Shown one piece after another: positions 36,006-44,652 of a stretch of DNA of 64,000 nt. Made by a program: the position numbers and the translations under genes. The DNA is from JAVJSU01 sp040219275 (GTDB taxonomy: Bacteria > Chloroflexota > Anaerolineae > Aggregatilineales > Phototrophicaceae), in assembly GCA_040219275.1 (NCBI GenBank), contig JAVJSU010000095.1:1-64000 (forward strand), written 5' to 3'. Every line of letters begins with the position of its first letter. Positions within the stretch are counted from its first letter, which is position 1. The notes beneath the pieces were generated by a model. The model was not told the origin of the DNA and did no database searches. It saw only the letters and a program-made list of their open reading frames with translations.

Positions 36006-36698
36006 ATGTCTCAAAGATATTTTGCGTGCAATTGGTTGATGGATTTCGATAAAATGAACTTTAACGAAATTTTGAACTATATTGACAAACATTCATTAGA
36101 ATTGAAATTTTCACTTGTCGGTAATAAGTACCTGCGATTTAACTTAGCCGTAAACAAAGAAAATCAATTTCAAGAATTCATCTCGGAGATAGGTAACAAT
36201 ATTTCAGTGACCGAATGGGTATCTATTTCACAGGATGAATTTGAATCGATTACTTTAATCGAACATGCAAAAAATGATCGAACACGGACGTTAAAGGCAC
36301 TTGAAATAATACACCAGTATACCTACCAGATAAACGCATTTTATCAACAAGTATACGATTCGAATTCCAATAATGTATATCTTGCAATATGGACGGTGAA
36401 TAAGCGGGGTCTCGATGAGCGTATTATTGAAAAAGCGTTTGATATTGTAGAGCAATCAGAGAATGTGCGGATGGCATATCATGAAAATGGTAACGCTATC
36501 CAATTCTATATTGTGGCTCAAAGTAGTTATCCACTCAATAAAATAATTTCAGCATTTCCTCCGCAACTCCGTCATTTAGAGTGGCGAGAAATAGAATCTG
36601 AACAATTGCCAGATAAAGTAGGTGCTAATCCAAACAATCTTGATGCCAATATATTCTCGATATGGCGTGAAGGACTATATTCTATGATTAGCAACTAA
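36006..36698 (+). CDS. Uncharacterised protein in repeat-flanked insertion
   Basis: A 230-residue soluble, A+T-rich gene product with no signal or membrane helix. It looks like two similar alpha/beta halves (about 1-110 and 120-225), each ending in a VxEWxSI or HLEWREIE-type strand. No family is recognised. The ATG at 36006 is chosen over an in-frame GTG at 35991 because GGAAG lies 10 bases before it. Its base composition differs clearly from the flanking kinase genes and it is bracketed by a 49-base direct repeat. Confidence 0.6.
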   Translation: MSQRYFACNWLMDFDKMNFNEILNYIDKHSLELKFSLVGNKYLRFNLAVNKENQFQEFISEIGNNISVTEWVSISQDEFESITLIEHAKNDRTRTLKALEIIHQYTYQINAFYQQVYDSNSNNVYLAIWTVNKRGLDERIIEKAFDIVEQSENVRMAYHENGNAIQFYIVAQSSYPLNKIISAFPPQLRHLEWREIESEQLPDKVGANPNNLDANIFSIWREGLYSMISN

Positions 36699-36743
36699 AT
36701 GGTTTCGCACAATCCCTTCTACGCAAGTCTGGGGTTATGCTAT
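36695..36743. repeat. 49-base direct repeat, right copy
   Basis: Second copy of 35867-35915. It lies in the promoter region of the antitoxin-like gene at 36781; GCTATACTG follows as a possible -10 region. Confidence 0.85.
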
Positions 36744-36780
36744 ACTGTGTCTACAATATAGATACCAAACGAGGTCTACC

Positions 36781-37002
36781 ATGCTCACAAAAATTCAAAA
36801 GTGGGGCAACAGCCTCGCGCTACGCATCCCAAAAGCGTTAGCAACGGAAACCGGTTTGGACAGTGATAGTCCTGTAGAAATCCGCGTTGTCGACGGTCAA
36901 ATTCGCATTGTGCCTGTTCAAAAACCGCGTTATGAATTGGATGCTCTGCTGGATGAAATCACCGCCGATAATCTGCATGGTGAAGTCAACACGCTCCTCT
37001 GA
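36781..37002 (+). CDS. AbrB/MazE family antitoxin-like protein (orphan)
   Basis: A 73-residue protein with a swapped-hairpin AbrB domain: KIQKWGNSLALRIPKALA at residues 4-21 and DSPVEIRVVDGQIRIVP at 29-45, then an acidic tail that in MazE proteins wraps the toxin. An AACGAGG ribosome site lies upstream. No MazF-like toxin follows; the next gene is on the other strand. It may be an orphan antitoxin or a stand-alone regulator. Confidence 0.82.
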   Translation: MLTKIQKWGNSLALRIPKALATETGLDSDSPVEIRVVDGQIRIVPVQKPRYELDALLDEITADNLHGEVNTLL

Positions 37003-37024
37003 TTAACAAGTCTCCACATCCATT

Positions 37025-38590
37025 TTAGCCGTGCGACATATCTGTTATGTTGTTCTGATCCGGTAAGTTGCCTTGCTCAGACGAGACATACGGTTCTATA
37101 TTGTTGTCCTGCTCCAACATGCTGCCTTGCTCAGACGAAACATACGGTTCTATATTGTTGTTCTGCGCCGACATGATGTCCTGCTCTGACGGGACATACA
37201 ATTCTGGCACGGCGTTCTGCTCGACAGTGATCGTACTAGCGGCGCGCTCCCGTAATTCTTTTCTCGCCTCCATCAATGCCGTGCGTTTTTCAGGATATTC
37301 GGCATGATACTCGCGGATTAAGACGAGCATCAATATGCGCCAGAAGGAATCATCGCCAATAGCTTCATCATCAGATTTGATTTTCATCGCCCGTGTAAAG
37401 TCGTTCTTAAAGGCGGTGTTATCAACATGCGGTTCATCCATATTTTCCGCCAATACAAGCAGGTCGTCAAAATCATTGATCCCCATGCGTGCAAAGCGGT
37501 GTATCAAGTTTTCCTTACCGAGTAAGTTCAACAACTTCGCTTGATTTTGCCAGCTTTTGAGTGCGGATACAGGAATTGCTGTCCGTCTGTTGATTTCATT
37601 GATATCACTCGTCGCCAATATATGGGTAGAATCAACATTTTCTTCCTGCAATAATGATTCCAGCGTGTTATCAATGCCGTTAATCAACGTGATGGGTAAT
37701 TTCTCGCCTGTTGACATCCCCAATCGCTCACGGATACGCTCTGTGAATGAGGTCAGTAATTGTAGAGGGAACATCCCAACCAGAAACGCCGTGACCAGAC
37801 TCAACGCCGGGTCGGTTGCAGTGATATAGTCGAAACCGTTGATATTCTCAATTTCGCTGAATAATAACAATTGAAACACAAAGACGACAACGACAGTAAT
37901 CACGACCTGTAGCAACCGAAAAGAACTCATCAAGTAAAAGCGCGGGACAAGGTTTCGGCTGACATAGCGACGGCGCGTCACCTCCAAAAATTGCACCATA
38001 AAGCCCAGTAACCCCAGATAAAATACCGACCCCGGTATTTTTATGATGGTCGTACCAAAAAATAGCGTAAAGTCATAATATCCAAAAATAATGTCGTTCC
38101 TTAAGTAAAGATCAGCATCTGTAGCCCAGGAAAGATCCAGAAATAAAAGAAATCCACCCGTAAGTGTAATGAACATATTCAGCAGGCACAGCGGCATCAA
38201 AAAGCGACTCCAATCCAGTGCCTTATTGATGACCTTGTCCCATTCAATTTCTTCATTCTTATACGTGGTCTCTGAGGTTTCGTCTGATCTTTCAATGCTT
38301 GTGCCAGCATAATTTCTGGCGGTGTATGTCGCACGGTACACGATGAATACACCAAAGGTCAACATGAGCGGCAAGACCACAATGACGATCCAGAACAAAG
38401 CAACAAACGCGGTATCAAATTGGGTGTTCTCCGTGTTCGCATTGTTGGTCGCACTGATAAACAGGATCGAAATCAGGACAACGGGCACGAAGTAGAAGAG
38501 CAGTGCCACTGTGGTGTAAACGCGTGAATGGTTATCATCCAGTGCACTAATAAATCGACCAAGTAATGAGGGGGTTTGGGCTTCTGGCAT
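37025..38590 (-). CDS. Multi-pass membrane protein with repetitive C-terminus
   Basis: A 521-residue protein with about six hydrophobic helices between residues 20 and 275 (for example VALLFYFVPVVLISILFIS and VVITVVVVFVFQLLLFSEI). A soluble part at about 285-450 follows, with SDINEINRRTAIPVSALKSW resembling a helix-hairpin/SAM-like or DUF4332-type fold. The tail has three imperfect repeats of a 21-residue unit, (I/V)PxxYVSSEQxxMxxQNN, to the end. No function is recognised. It is encoded between the FHA kinase genes on their strand. Confidence 0.65.
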   Translation of the reverse strand: MPEAQTPSLLGRFISALDDNHSRVYTTVALLFYFVPVVLISILFISATNNANTENTQFDTAFVALFWIVIVVLPLMLTFGVFIVYRATYTARNYAGTSIERSDETSETTYKNEEIEWDKVINKALDWSRFLMPLCLLNMFITLTGGFLLFLDLSWATDADLYLRNDIIFGYYDFTLFFGTTIIKIPGSVFYLGLLGFMVQFLEVTRRRYVSRNLVPRFYLMSSFRLLQVVITVVVVFVFQLLLFSEIENINGFDYITATDPALSLVTAFLVGMFPLQLLTSFTERIRERLGMSTGEKLPITLINGIDNTLESLLQEENVDSTHILATSDINEINRRTAIPVSALKSWQNQAKLLNLLGKENLIHRFARMGINDFDDLLVLAENMDEPHVDNTAFKNDFTRAMKIKSDDEAIGDDSFWRILMLVLIREYHAEYPEKRTALMEARKELRERAASTITVEQNAVPELYVPSEQDIMSAQNNNIEPYVSSEQGSMLEQDNNIEPYVSSEQGNLPDQNNITDMSHG

Positions 38591-38838
38591 GGGGCGACTT
38601 TCATCAGTGTTGGGCTAGTAGATATATAACTATAGCCTTATTTTGCCAAATTGCATATTTGTGGCACGGATCAGTTGACTTTTTTAAGGCTGTTCGTGGA
38701 AACTAAACTATTCTACAAGGCAACATCCGTCTTTAAGCGCATCTATAACTCGATTTTCGGTAACATCCGCACGAATGAACTCGTCTTTGCGCCTCTGCTT
38801 TTCACTCTGCGTTTAGCTTTTAATCTTTTCAATCATTG

Positions 38839-38930
38839 CTCGTTGCTCATTGCTTCTAGCCTTGCTTTTCAATTTTCACCTTACCCGAATTCACCCACGA
38901 ACTGTCTGCTTAATCCTCAAAACGCCGTGT
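38839..38930. repeat. About 92-base direct repeat, left copy
   Basis: Matches 39524-39616 with a handful of substitutions. It contains the last codons (RRFED and stop, minus strand) and the downstream sequence of the gene at 38910. Confidence 0.85.
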
Positions 38931-39485
38931 TAGTGAGCGATAGACATAATGTTTTACTTCTTCATCGTTACACTGATTGGCAAAATTTTCGCACGCCTTA
39001 AACAATGCCCGTTGTAAGTTTACGATACTGGAATCCTCACTTGCACCGGAATATGAAATCGTTGCGCTTCCATTGTTTACGAAAGTATGTATCAAAAAAT
39101 GGTGTTCGTAGTCTTGACCACTCGTAAATTCACCATCTCGAGGCAAAATATTGACCGATTTCATTGCTTCTTCAACCAGATCAGTAGTTTCTACTCGGAA
39201 TGACGCAATTGAATCGTCACTTTTTTCCAAATGAGGTGCGAATATCAACCCATTTCTTACATAGGTATTCGAGTCACTTTCTCGATATGATAGGCAGGAT
39301 AAGATTACGGGTTCACTCCACCATATAGTGATTGCTGCCATCCACCAATAATCAACCCATACCGTTCTTATTAGACTTCCATCGTTATCAATACTATGGT
39401 TTTGTCCTGCACCAACACGTTCAAAACCAAAATACTTGGCTACATCTTTTTTGAGTTGTTCATCAAAGACCATCTGCCTTTGCAT
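38910..39485 (-). CDS. Uncharacterised protein in repeat-flanked insertion
   Basis: A 191-residue soluble, A+T-rich protein with no signal peptide. Aromatic-rich strands (VWVDYWWMAAITIWW) lie near residues 39-55 and a short helix-rich C-terminus ends in RRFED. No family is recognised. Its last seven codons and the following 70 bases are repeated upstream of its start at 39524-39616, so it too is enclosed by a direct repeat. Confidence 0.6.
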   Translation of the reverse strand: MQRQMVFDEQLKKDVAKYFGFERVGAGQNHSIDNDGSLIRTVWVDYWWMAAITIWWSEPVILSCLSYRESDSNTYVRNGLIFAPHLEKSDDSIASFRVETTDLVEEAMKSVNILPRDGEFTSGQDYEHHFLIHTFVNNGSATISYSGASEDSSIVNLQRALFKACENFANQCNDEEVKHYVYRSLTRRFED

Positions 39486-39523
39486 CTAATCCACCCTCAG
39501 CGCGTTTTGGTTTTCATCTTTTG

Positions 39524-39616
39524 ACTCGTTGCTCATTGCTTGTAGCGTTGCTTTTCAATCTTCACCTTACCCGAATTCACCAACGAACTTTCTGCTTAAT
39601 CCTCAAAACGCCGTGT
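39524..39616 (-). pseudogene. Direct repeat, right copy, with a leftover gene end
   Basis: Carries a second copy of the TRRFED-stop coding end and trailing sequence of the gene at 38910, with no gene body in front. It lies between the genes at 38910 and 39624. Confidence 0.8.
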
Positions 39617-39623
39617 CGTTCCC

Positions 39624-39941
39624 TCATCCATAGAGTGTTTGAAGTGCCAATAAAACAAAACTGCTAGGAAATACTATAATGGCAATTAATGTGTAGATAT
39701 AGACACTTCGTTCATTTAGTTTTGTGAAATGATTGAGTGAAAAATTGATAAGGACGCACAACGCTATACTGGCACCAAACACGACGAGATAAAAAGATCC
39801 AAGTATCACATATACAATCATTGAACAAATGGAAATGATCACGGTCAAATATGCTAAAAACAGTCCGAAATGCGATATCTGTGTTTTGGATTCACCAACA
39901 ATAGATTTACTGTCAATTTCTTCATGATTAGATTGTTTCAT
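39624..39941 (-). CDS. Small two-helix membrane protein
   Basis: A 105-residue protein with a polar N-terminus (about 1-25) and two to three hydrophobic helices at about 27-48, 50-67 and 82-103. A+T-rich. No family is recognised. It may come from the same transfer as the adjacent repeat-flanked gene. Confidence 0.55.
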   Translation of the reverse strand: MKQSNHEEIDSKSIVGESKTQISHFGLFLAYLTVIISICSMIVYVILGSFYLVVFGASIALCVLINFSLNHFTKLNERSVYIYTLIAIIVFPSSFVLLALQTLYG

Positions 39942-40125
39942 TAGAAATGTTTTCCACTATCAGTGAAGATTATATTTTAATTATGCACGACTTATTGAAA
40001 TACCGTGACAAGCCACTTTGATAATTCTGTGGCATCGAGTGCTTTCAGTCGATAATGTGCATCTCTGCGTTTTGCTTTTGATCTTTTTACTCAGCACTCA
40101 TTGCTCAGAACTCAGCACTTCTCAA

Positions 40126-43100
40126 CTACCCGAACCCGCATCCCGTCAGCTTATGATCGATCAACCACGCCGACGTTGCCGATTGCCGGACAAGATAAAC
40201 ATACGGACGATCATCCACCACCCGCCGACCATCCACCATGGTGTAGGTCAGGTCAGCATACACACAGGCGGAGTTGCCATCTTCCGTAATCACATCCACA
40301 CTGCCGAGCACCACCTGAGCAACACTGTTCCACCACGCCTCATACTGCCCCCGCGTGAGCATCCCCTCTTCCGCCCGGAAGTTGTCCGTAATCAGCGTAA
40401 ACGTCAGGTCATAATTCCGCGCATTGATCTGCTCATAATACCCGCGCACGGCGGCAACCGGCTCGGTAAAGTCAAAATCAGGGGACGTATCAACCACCCC
40501 ACCATCCAGCACACCGTCGCCGTCCGTGTCCGGGTTGGTCGGATCAGTACCGAGTTCAACCTCGATGCCGTCGCTCAAGCCGTCGTCGTCGCTATCGACC
40601 ACGTTCAACAACGTACCGAGCGCGACTTCATCGCCGTCACTCAGCCCGTCGCCATCCGTATCGGAATTGAACGGATCAGAGCCGAATTCGTTCTCCTGTG
40701 CATTGGTCAGACCGTCTTCATCAGGGTCGCTCGCCTGTTCCGTTTCAAACGCGCTGACCGTCGCCGTCGCCGCGAATGCAATTTGCGTATTGTTCTCGTT
40801 GCGCTCACGGTTGGCAATGTTGCGCGTCACCAACAGGGACAAAACAATGCCCATGATAATCAGCCCGATAAATCCCAAACCGACCACACCCAGCAACCAG
40901 CGATTCGACGATGCGACCACATTGCCCTGTACGGATTGGGTTTCGCCGGTTTCGTTATCGACAATATCAAAGCCGTAAGGATACACCCGCTCACTGCCGA
41001 ACCACGCCCGTCGATGCGCCTGTGCGCTAAACGGCAAATCCACCCGCTGATTGGGATTGACCGTTACCGCCAGATTGGGCGCAACGTCAAAATCAAGCGT
41101 GTTGGGGTAGGCGACGAGGCTCACCTGATAACTATTCGTCAGATTGCCCGCGTTATGAACCGTCAGCCGACCTTCGCCACCGCTCTGGAAGGAAAACGGC
41201 TGTAAATCCACCGAAAAGCCATAAAACGCCGTGACGTAAATCTCACCCTGCAAGGTCACGGCAACCTGCGTGTTATTCAGGCTTCGCACGGTGATCGAAA
41301 AGCCGTGCCTACCGACGGTGGTCGTACTGGTGCGCGGTGGATGAATCACCAGCGGGACGTTCACACTATCGTTACCGTCCACCTGAATGGAATGTGCGGG
41401 GATGCTCCCCCAGATCGGCGCTAAGTCCGAGCTAATCATGTAATGGTTCGGGTTGCTGTGATGGTTGATGATTTCCAGCACCAGATGCCCCGTTTCACCC
41501 GGAATCACTTCCAGCGAGCGCGGGATGAGTTGCGCTTCCACGCTCGGCATCGCACCCTGACCGCTATAATCCGGCGAACGTTCGCCCAGAAAATCCGGCT
41601 CGGCGACATAGGCGTTATACGACTTAAACGACACCCCACCCGCGCCTTCCGGCAGAGGCAAAGTCGCTTCGATGTCGTCGGCGGGTTCGATGGTCGCCCA
41701 CAAATCGCCGATGCGTAACACCACGCCCGCCATCCAATAATTGCGATCATTCGGTGCAAGACGTTCTTCGTCCAGCCATGTGCCGTTCGTCGAGCCTAAA
41801 TCCGTCACCCAATAGCCCTGATTATCGCGTTCCAGCAACACATGACTGCGCGTCACCCGATGATGGTCGAGCATAATATCGTTATCCGTACTGCGCCCGA
41901 TGCGCTGTGTATCCAGCGTCAAGCGATACCGGCTGATGTTGCCTTTGCCATCATTGACGATCAACATATCATCCGGCGACGGCACAAACGGCAAGGTGTG
42001 CGCGTAATGTTGCGGATCAATCGGTTCGCTTGGAGGCGACTCGGTGCGTTCCGCCTGGCGTTGTGGAGGCAGTTCAGTATTGATGACACCGGACATAAAC
42101 CCGCCCCCGACATTTGGCAGTTCCGGCGCAGTCGCGTTTTGAGGAGACTCAAATTGCTCCGGCTCGGTGCGAAAATTTTCATCGTCGTCACCAGCATCAA
42201 CCTGTGCCACACCCTCCGGCGACCCATCATCTATGGAGTCAAGTTCAGGCTCGGTGGGGTGGGGCGGTTCGGTGCTTCCGGCATCCAATTGTGGCACACC
42301 CACCGCGCTATGCTCCGGCGGAGTCGGTTGCGTAGCGATCAACTCCGAACTTTCCGGCACAACAGGCATTTCCGCCCGACGTACATTTTCCGGTAATGTT
42401 TGTGGTGGGGCTGTGGACTGTGGGGGAGGCGCAGAAACGACTTCGTCCGGCTCATCGAGTTCCTCCGGTTGCGTGTCAAATTGCGCCATTGGATCATCGT
42501 CCACAGAATCCGCCGGATTTTCGCTAATTATGTTGACTTCTTGCGCTTCTTTGGTGCTCACACGCGGCGAAGATTGCGTGGATGCCCGCACCGCGCCCAA
42601 TGCTTCCGCCAGTGCCTGCGCCGTGCCATAACGCGCGTCCGGCGAGCGTTGCAAACAGCGCATCACAATCGCCGCCAGTGATTCCGGCATATCAGGGCGC
42701 AGTTGTTGCACCGGCGTGGGCGACACATTCTGATGATATTGGAGCGATTCGATGATCGTGCGCGGAACGAAGGGCGGTTTGCCCGTCAGCATTTCATACA
42801 TCGTCACGCCGAGCGCATGAATATCCCCGCGATGATCGAGCTTCATTTCCAGCACAATTTCCGGCGGCATATACACAAATCGCGCCGACGGCAAACCGAG
42901 CGTGGTGGCCGATAAACTGGCGATCAACATGCCCATGCCAAAATCGCTGATGCCGATGCGAATGTCGGACGCATCCGGCGCGGAATGGGCGCTCCGAAAC
43001 AGCATATCTTCCGGCTTGAGTGCGCGATGCCATACGCCCTGAGCGTGGGCATGTGCCAGCCCTTCGGCGATCTGTCGACCAATTTCGATCACTGCCGGAA

Positions 43101-43434
43101 TACCGATGGCGTTCGGGTTGCTTTCCGTCAGCTTGATAAACTCACGCAGACTACCTCCCGCCGCATACTCGCTGGCGACAAACGCGGTGCGGTCTTCCAT
43201 GCCGTGCGCGTAAATACGGATGATGTTGGGATGATCGAGCGCGGCGGCGCGCCCGAGGTGAAAGTCAAATTGTTGGCGGAAGGTTTCCTGAGAGGCGATA
43301 TGCGCGTGGATAATCTTGATCGCTACGCCCTGACCGGAGTCATCGCGCCCGAAATACACCTCACCCAAGCCACCCTGACCGAGAAAGCGTTCTATCGTAA
43401 AGCGATCTATGCGTTTGCCGGGCATATCGTTCAT
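40126..43434 (-). CDS. Membrane pseudokinase with FHA, TSP3 repeats and NTF2-like end
   Basis: A 1102-residue protein. The kinase-like domain (about 10-285) has GQGGLGEVY and Lys40, but HRD is HRA (Ala138) and the KPxN asparagine is Asp143, while DFG (164-166) is kept; catalysis is doubtful. A long acidic Pro-rich linker (290-490) leads to an FHA domain at about 505-585 (GRSTDNDI, TRSHVL, GSTNGTWLD). Ig-like modules (640-840) and a transmembrane helix at about 846-869 follow. Outside are thrombospondin-3 repeats (902-985) and a C-terminal SnoaL/NTF2-like domain (about 988-1102) with two cysteines. A likely paralogue of 33298 and 26418. Confidence 0.85.
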   Translation of the reverse strand: MNDMPGKRIDRFTIERFLGQGGLGEVYFGRDDSGQGVAIKIIHAHIASQETFRQQFDFHLGRAAALDHPNIIRIYAHGMEDRTAFVASEYAAGGSLREFIKLTESNPNAIGIPAVIEIGRQIAEGLAHAHAQGVWHRALKPEDMLFRSAHSAPDASDIRIGISDFGMGMLIASLSATTLGLPSARFVYMPPEIVLEMKLDHRGDIHALGVTMYEMLTGKPPFVPRTIIESLQYHQNVSPTPVQQLRPDMPESLAAIVMRCLQRSPDARYGTAQALAEALGAVRASTQSSPRVSTKEAQEVNIISENPADSVDDDPMAQFDTQPEELDEPDEVVSAPPPQSTAPPQTLPENVRRAEMPVVPESSELIATQPTPPEHSAVGVPQLDAGSTEPPHPTEPELDSIDDGSPEGVAQVDAGDDDENFRTEPEQFESPQNATAPELPNVGGGFMSGVINTELPPQRQAERTESPPSEPIDPQHYAHTLPFVPSPDDMLIVNDGKGNISRYRLTLDTQRIGRSTDNDIMLDHHRVTRSHVLLERDNQGYWVTDLGSTNGTWLDEERLAPNDRNYWMAGVVLRIGDLWATIEPADDIEATLPLPEGAGGVSFKSYNAYVAEPDFLGERSPDYSGQGAMPSVEAQLIPRSLEVIPGETGHLVLEIINHHSNPNHYMISSDLAPIWGSIPAHSIQVDGNDSVNVPLVIHPPRTSTTTVGRHGFSITVRSLNNTQVAVTLQGEIYVTAFYGFSVDLQPFSFQSGGEGRLTVHNAGNLTNSYQVSLVAYPNTLDFDVAPNLAVTVNPNQRVDLPFSAQAHRRAWFGSERVYPYGFDIVDNETGETQSVQGNVVASSNRWLLGVVGLGFIGLIIMGIVLSLLVTRNIANRERNENNTQIAFAATATVSAFETEQASDPDEDGLTNAQENEFGSDPFNSDTDGDGLSDGDEVALGTLLNVVDSDDDGLSDGIEVELGTDPTNPDTDGDGVLDGGVVDTSPDFDFTEPVAAVRGYYEQINARNYDLTFTLITDNFRAEEGMLTRGQYEAWWNSVAQVVLGSVDVITEDGNSACVYADLTYTMVDGRRVVDDRPYVYLVRQSATSAWLIDHKLTGCGFG

Positions 43435-43596
43435 ACAGTAAGGCGATCATCCATTTCACACAATATCTACGATGATACTACAAATTGCGACGGCGCGTGG
43501 ATGAGCGGATGTGCCCATAACTTAAGGGTTATTACTATAATATTCCTATATAATTTAATAAAAAGGTTTATATTCGCCCGTCTCCCAATCATAATA

Positions 43597-44652
43597 ATGG
43601 TAAACTCTATGCGTGCGCTTCGTTTTACTGTAAATAAGCGTTTGACTTTTAGAATGCACTCCATTTCACTCTATCAGATTATTTTTGCGCTATTTTTCGT
43701 TTATACGTTTGCTGTGCTCTGCCTGTGGCTTCTCAGTCACGTTTTAGAAGACACGTCCATGATGATCGGCTTATATCACAACACGATGCCGCTCGTGTTT
43801 GTGCCGGTGATACTCTTCGCCATCATGACCCTGACAGATCGCAATTGGTTCATGATTGCCTGCCTATCGCCGATGTTATGGGGCTTCGGCGCGGAGTATC
43901 TGCACCCTTTTTTTAACACCCAGCCGAATTTTGGCGATCAAATACCCATCACCTTCCTGACCTACAATATGTACGGCATCGAGCGCGATCTTGCGGACTC
44001 CATCGACCTTATTCGTGATGCCGCGACGGATATTGTCGCGTTGCAGGAATTGAGCGTCAGCGCCGCTGTACTCATGGCGAATAGCTTAGAGGAACTCTAT
44101 CCCTATCAGGCGCTACATCCGCAGGAAGCGATGATCCTCGGTCATGGGGTGTTGAGTCGCTACCCGATCATCGAAGACGAGGTGATCTACATTCAGAACC
44201 GTCCCAGTTTTCAGCGCGTGGTGGTGCTCTATGAAGACCGCTACCCGATCACCATTTTCAACGTCCATTCGAAGCCGCCCATCCTCGGCACAGGGCAATT
44301 TAATGTGCGCCTTAGAACCAGCATCGTGCAAGATTTGATGGAGAAAGCCTCTAGCGATCCCTTCCCGACTGTCATGCTCGGAGACTTCAACATGACGCAA
44401 AGCTCGGACGATTATCGGCGGGTCGCGCATAACTTTACGGATTTGCATCGGCAGGTGGGGCGGGGGTTGGGGCTGACGTTTCCTGATCTGAGCACCAATC
44501 GCACCCTGCGCGGGGTTGTGCCGCCATTCTCACGTCTGGATTATATCTTCTACAACGACGGCATGACCGGCTTACGCACCCGCGTCTGGGGACATTCCGG
44601 CGGGTCGGATCATCGTCCGGTGTGGGGTGCGCTGGCGTTGAAGGAGGATTAG
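43597..44652 (+). CDS. Membrane-anchored endonuclease/exonuclease/phosphatase family protein
   Basis: A 351-residue protein with two N-terminal hydrophobic segments (about 27-53 and 63-80). The EEP domain follows, with TFLTYNMYG, VALQELSV (metal-binding Glu), VFNVHSKPP, MLGDFNM and the C-terminal GGSDHRPVWG. It cleaves phosphodiester bonds in DNA, RNA or lipid head groups outside the membrane; the target is unknown. The frame is open to 42985, but that part overlaps the divergent kinase gene. Starts at 43597, 43609 or 43654 are all possible, with no strong ribosome site. The stop overlaps the convergent gene by 4 bases. Confidence 0.8.
   Translation: MVNSMRALRFTVNKRLTFRMHSISLYQIIFALFFVYTFAVLCLWLLSHVLEDTSMMIGLYHNTMPLVFVPVILFAIMTLTDRNWFMIACLSPMLWGFGAEYLHPFFNTQPNFGDQIPITFLTYNMYGIERDLADSIDLIRDAATDIVALQELSVSAAVLMANSLEELYPYQALHPQEAMILGHGVLSRYPIIEDEVIYIQNRPSFQRVVVLYEDRYPITIFNVHSKPPILGTGQFNVRLRTSIVQDLMEKASSDPFPTVMLGDFNMTQSSDDYRRVAHNFTDLHRQVGRGLGLTFPDLSTNRTLRGVVPPFSRLDYIFYNDGMTGLRTRVWGHSGGSDHRPVWGALALKED

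Noticed and set aside
42985..43596. Long N-terminal extension of the EEP nuclease frame
   Set aside because: It lies antisense to the conserved kinase domain of the 40126 gene and has no family similarity; the nuclease starts near 43597.
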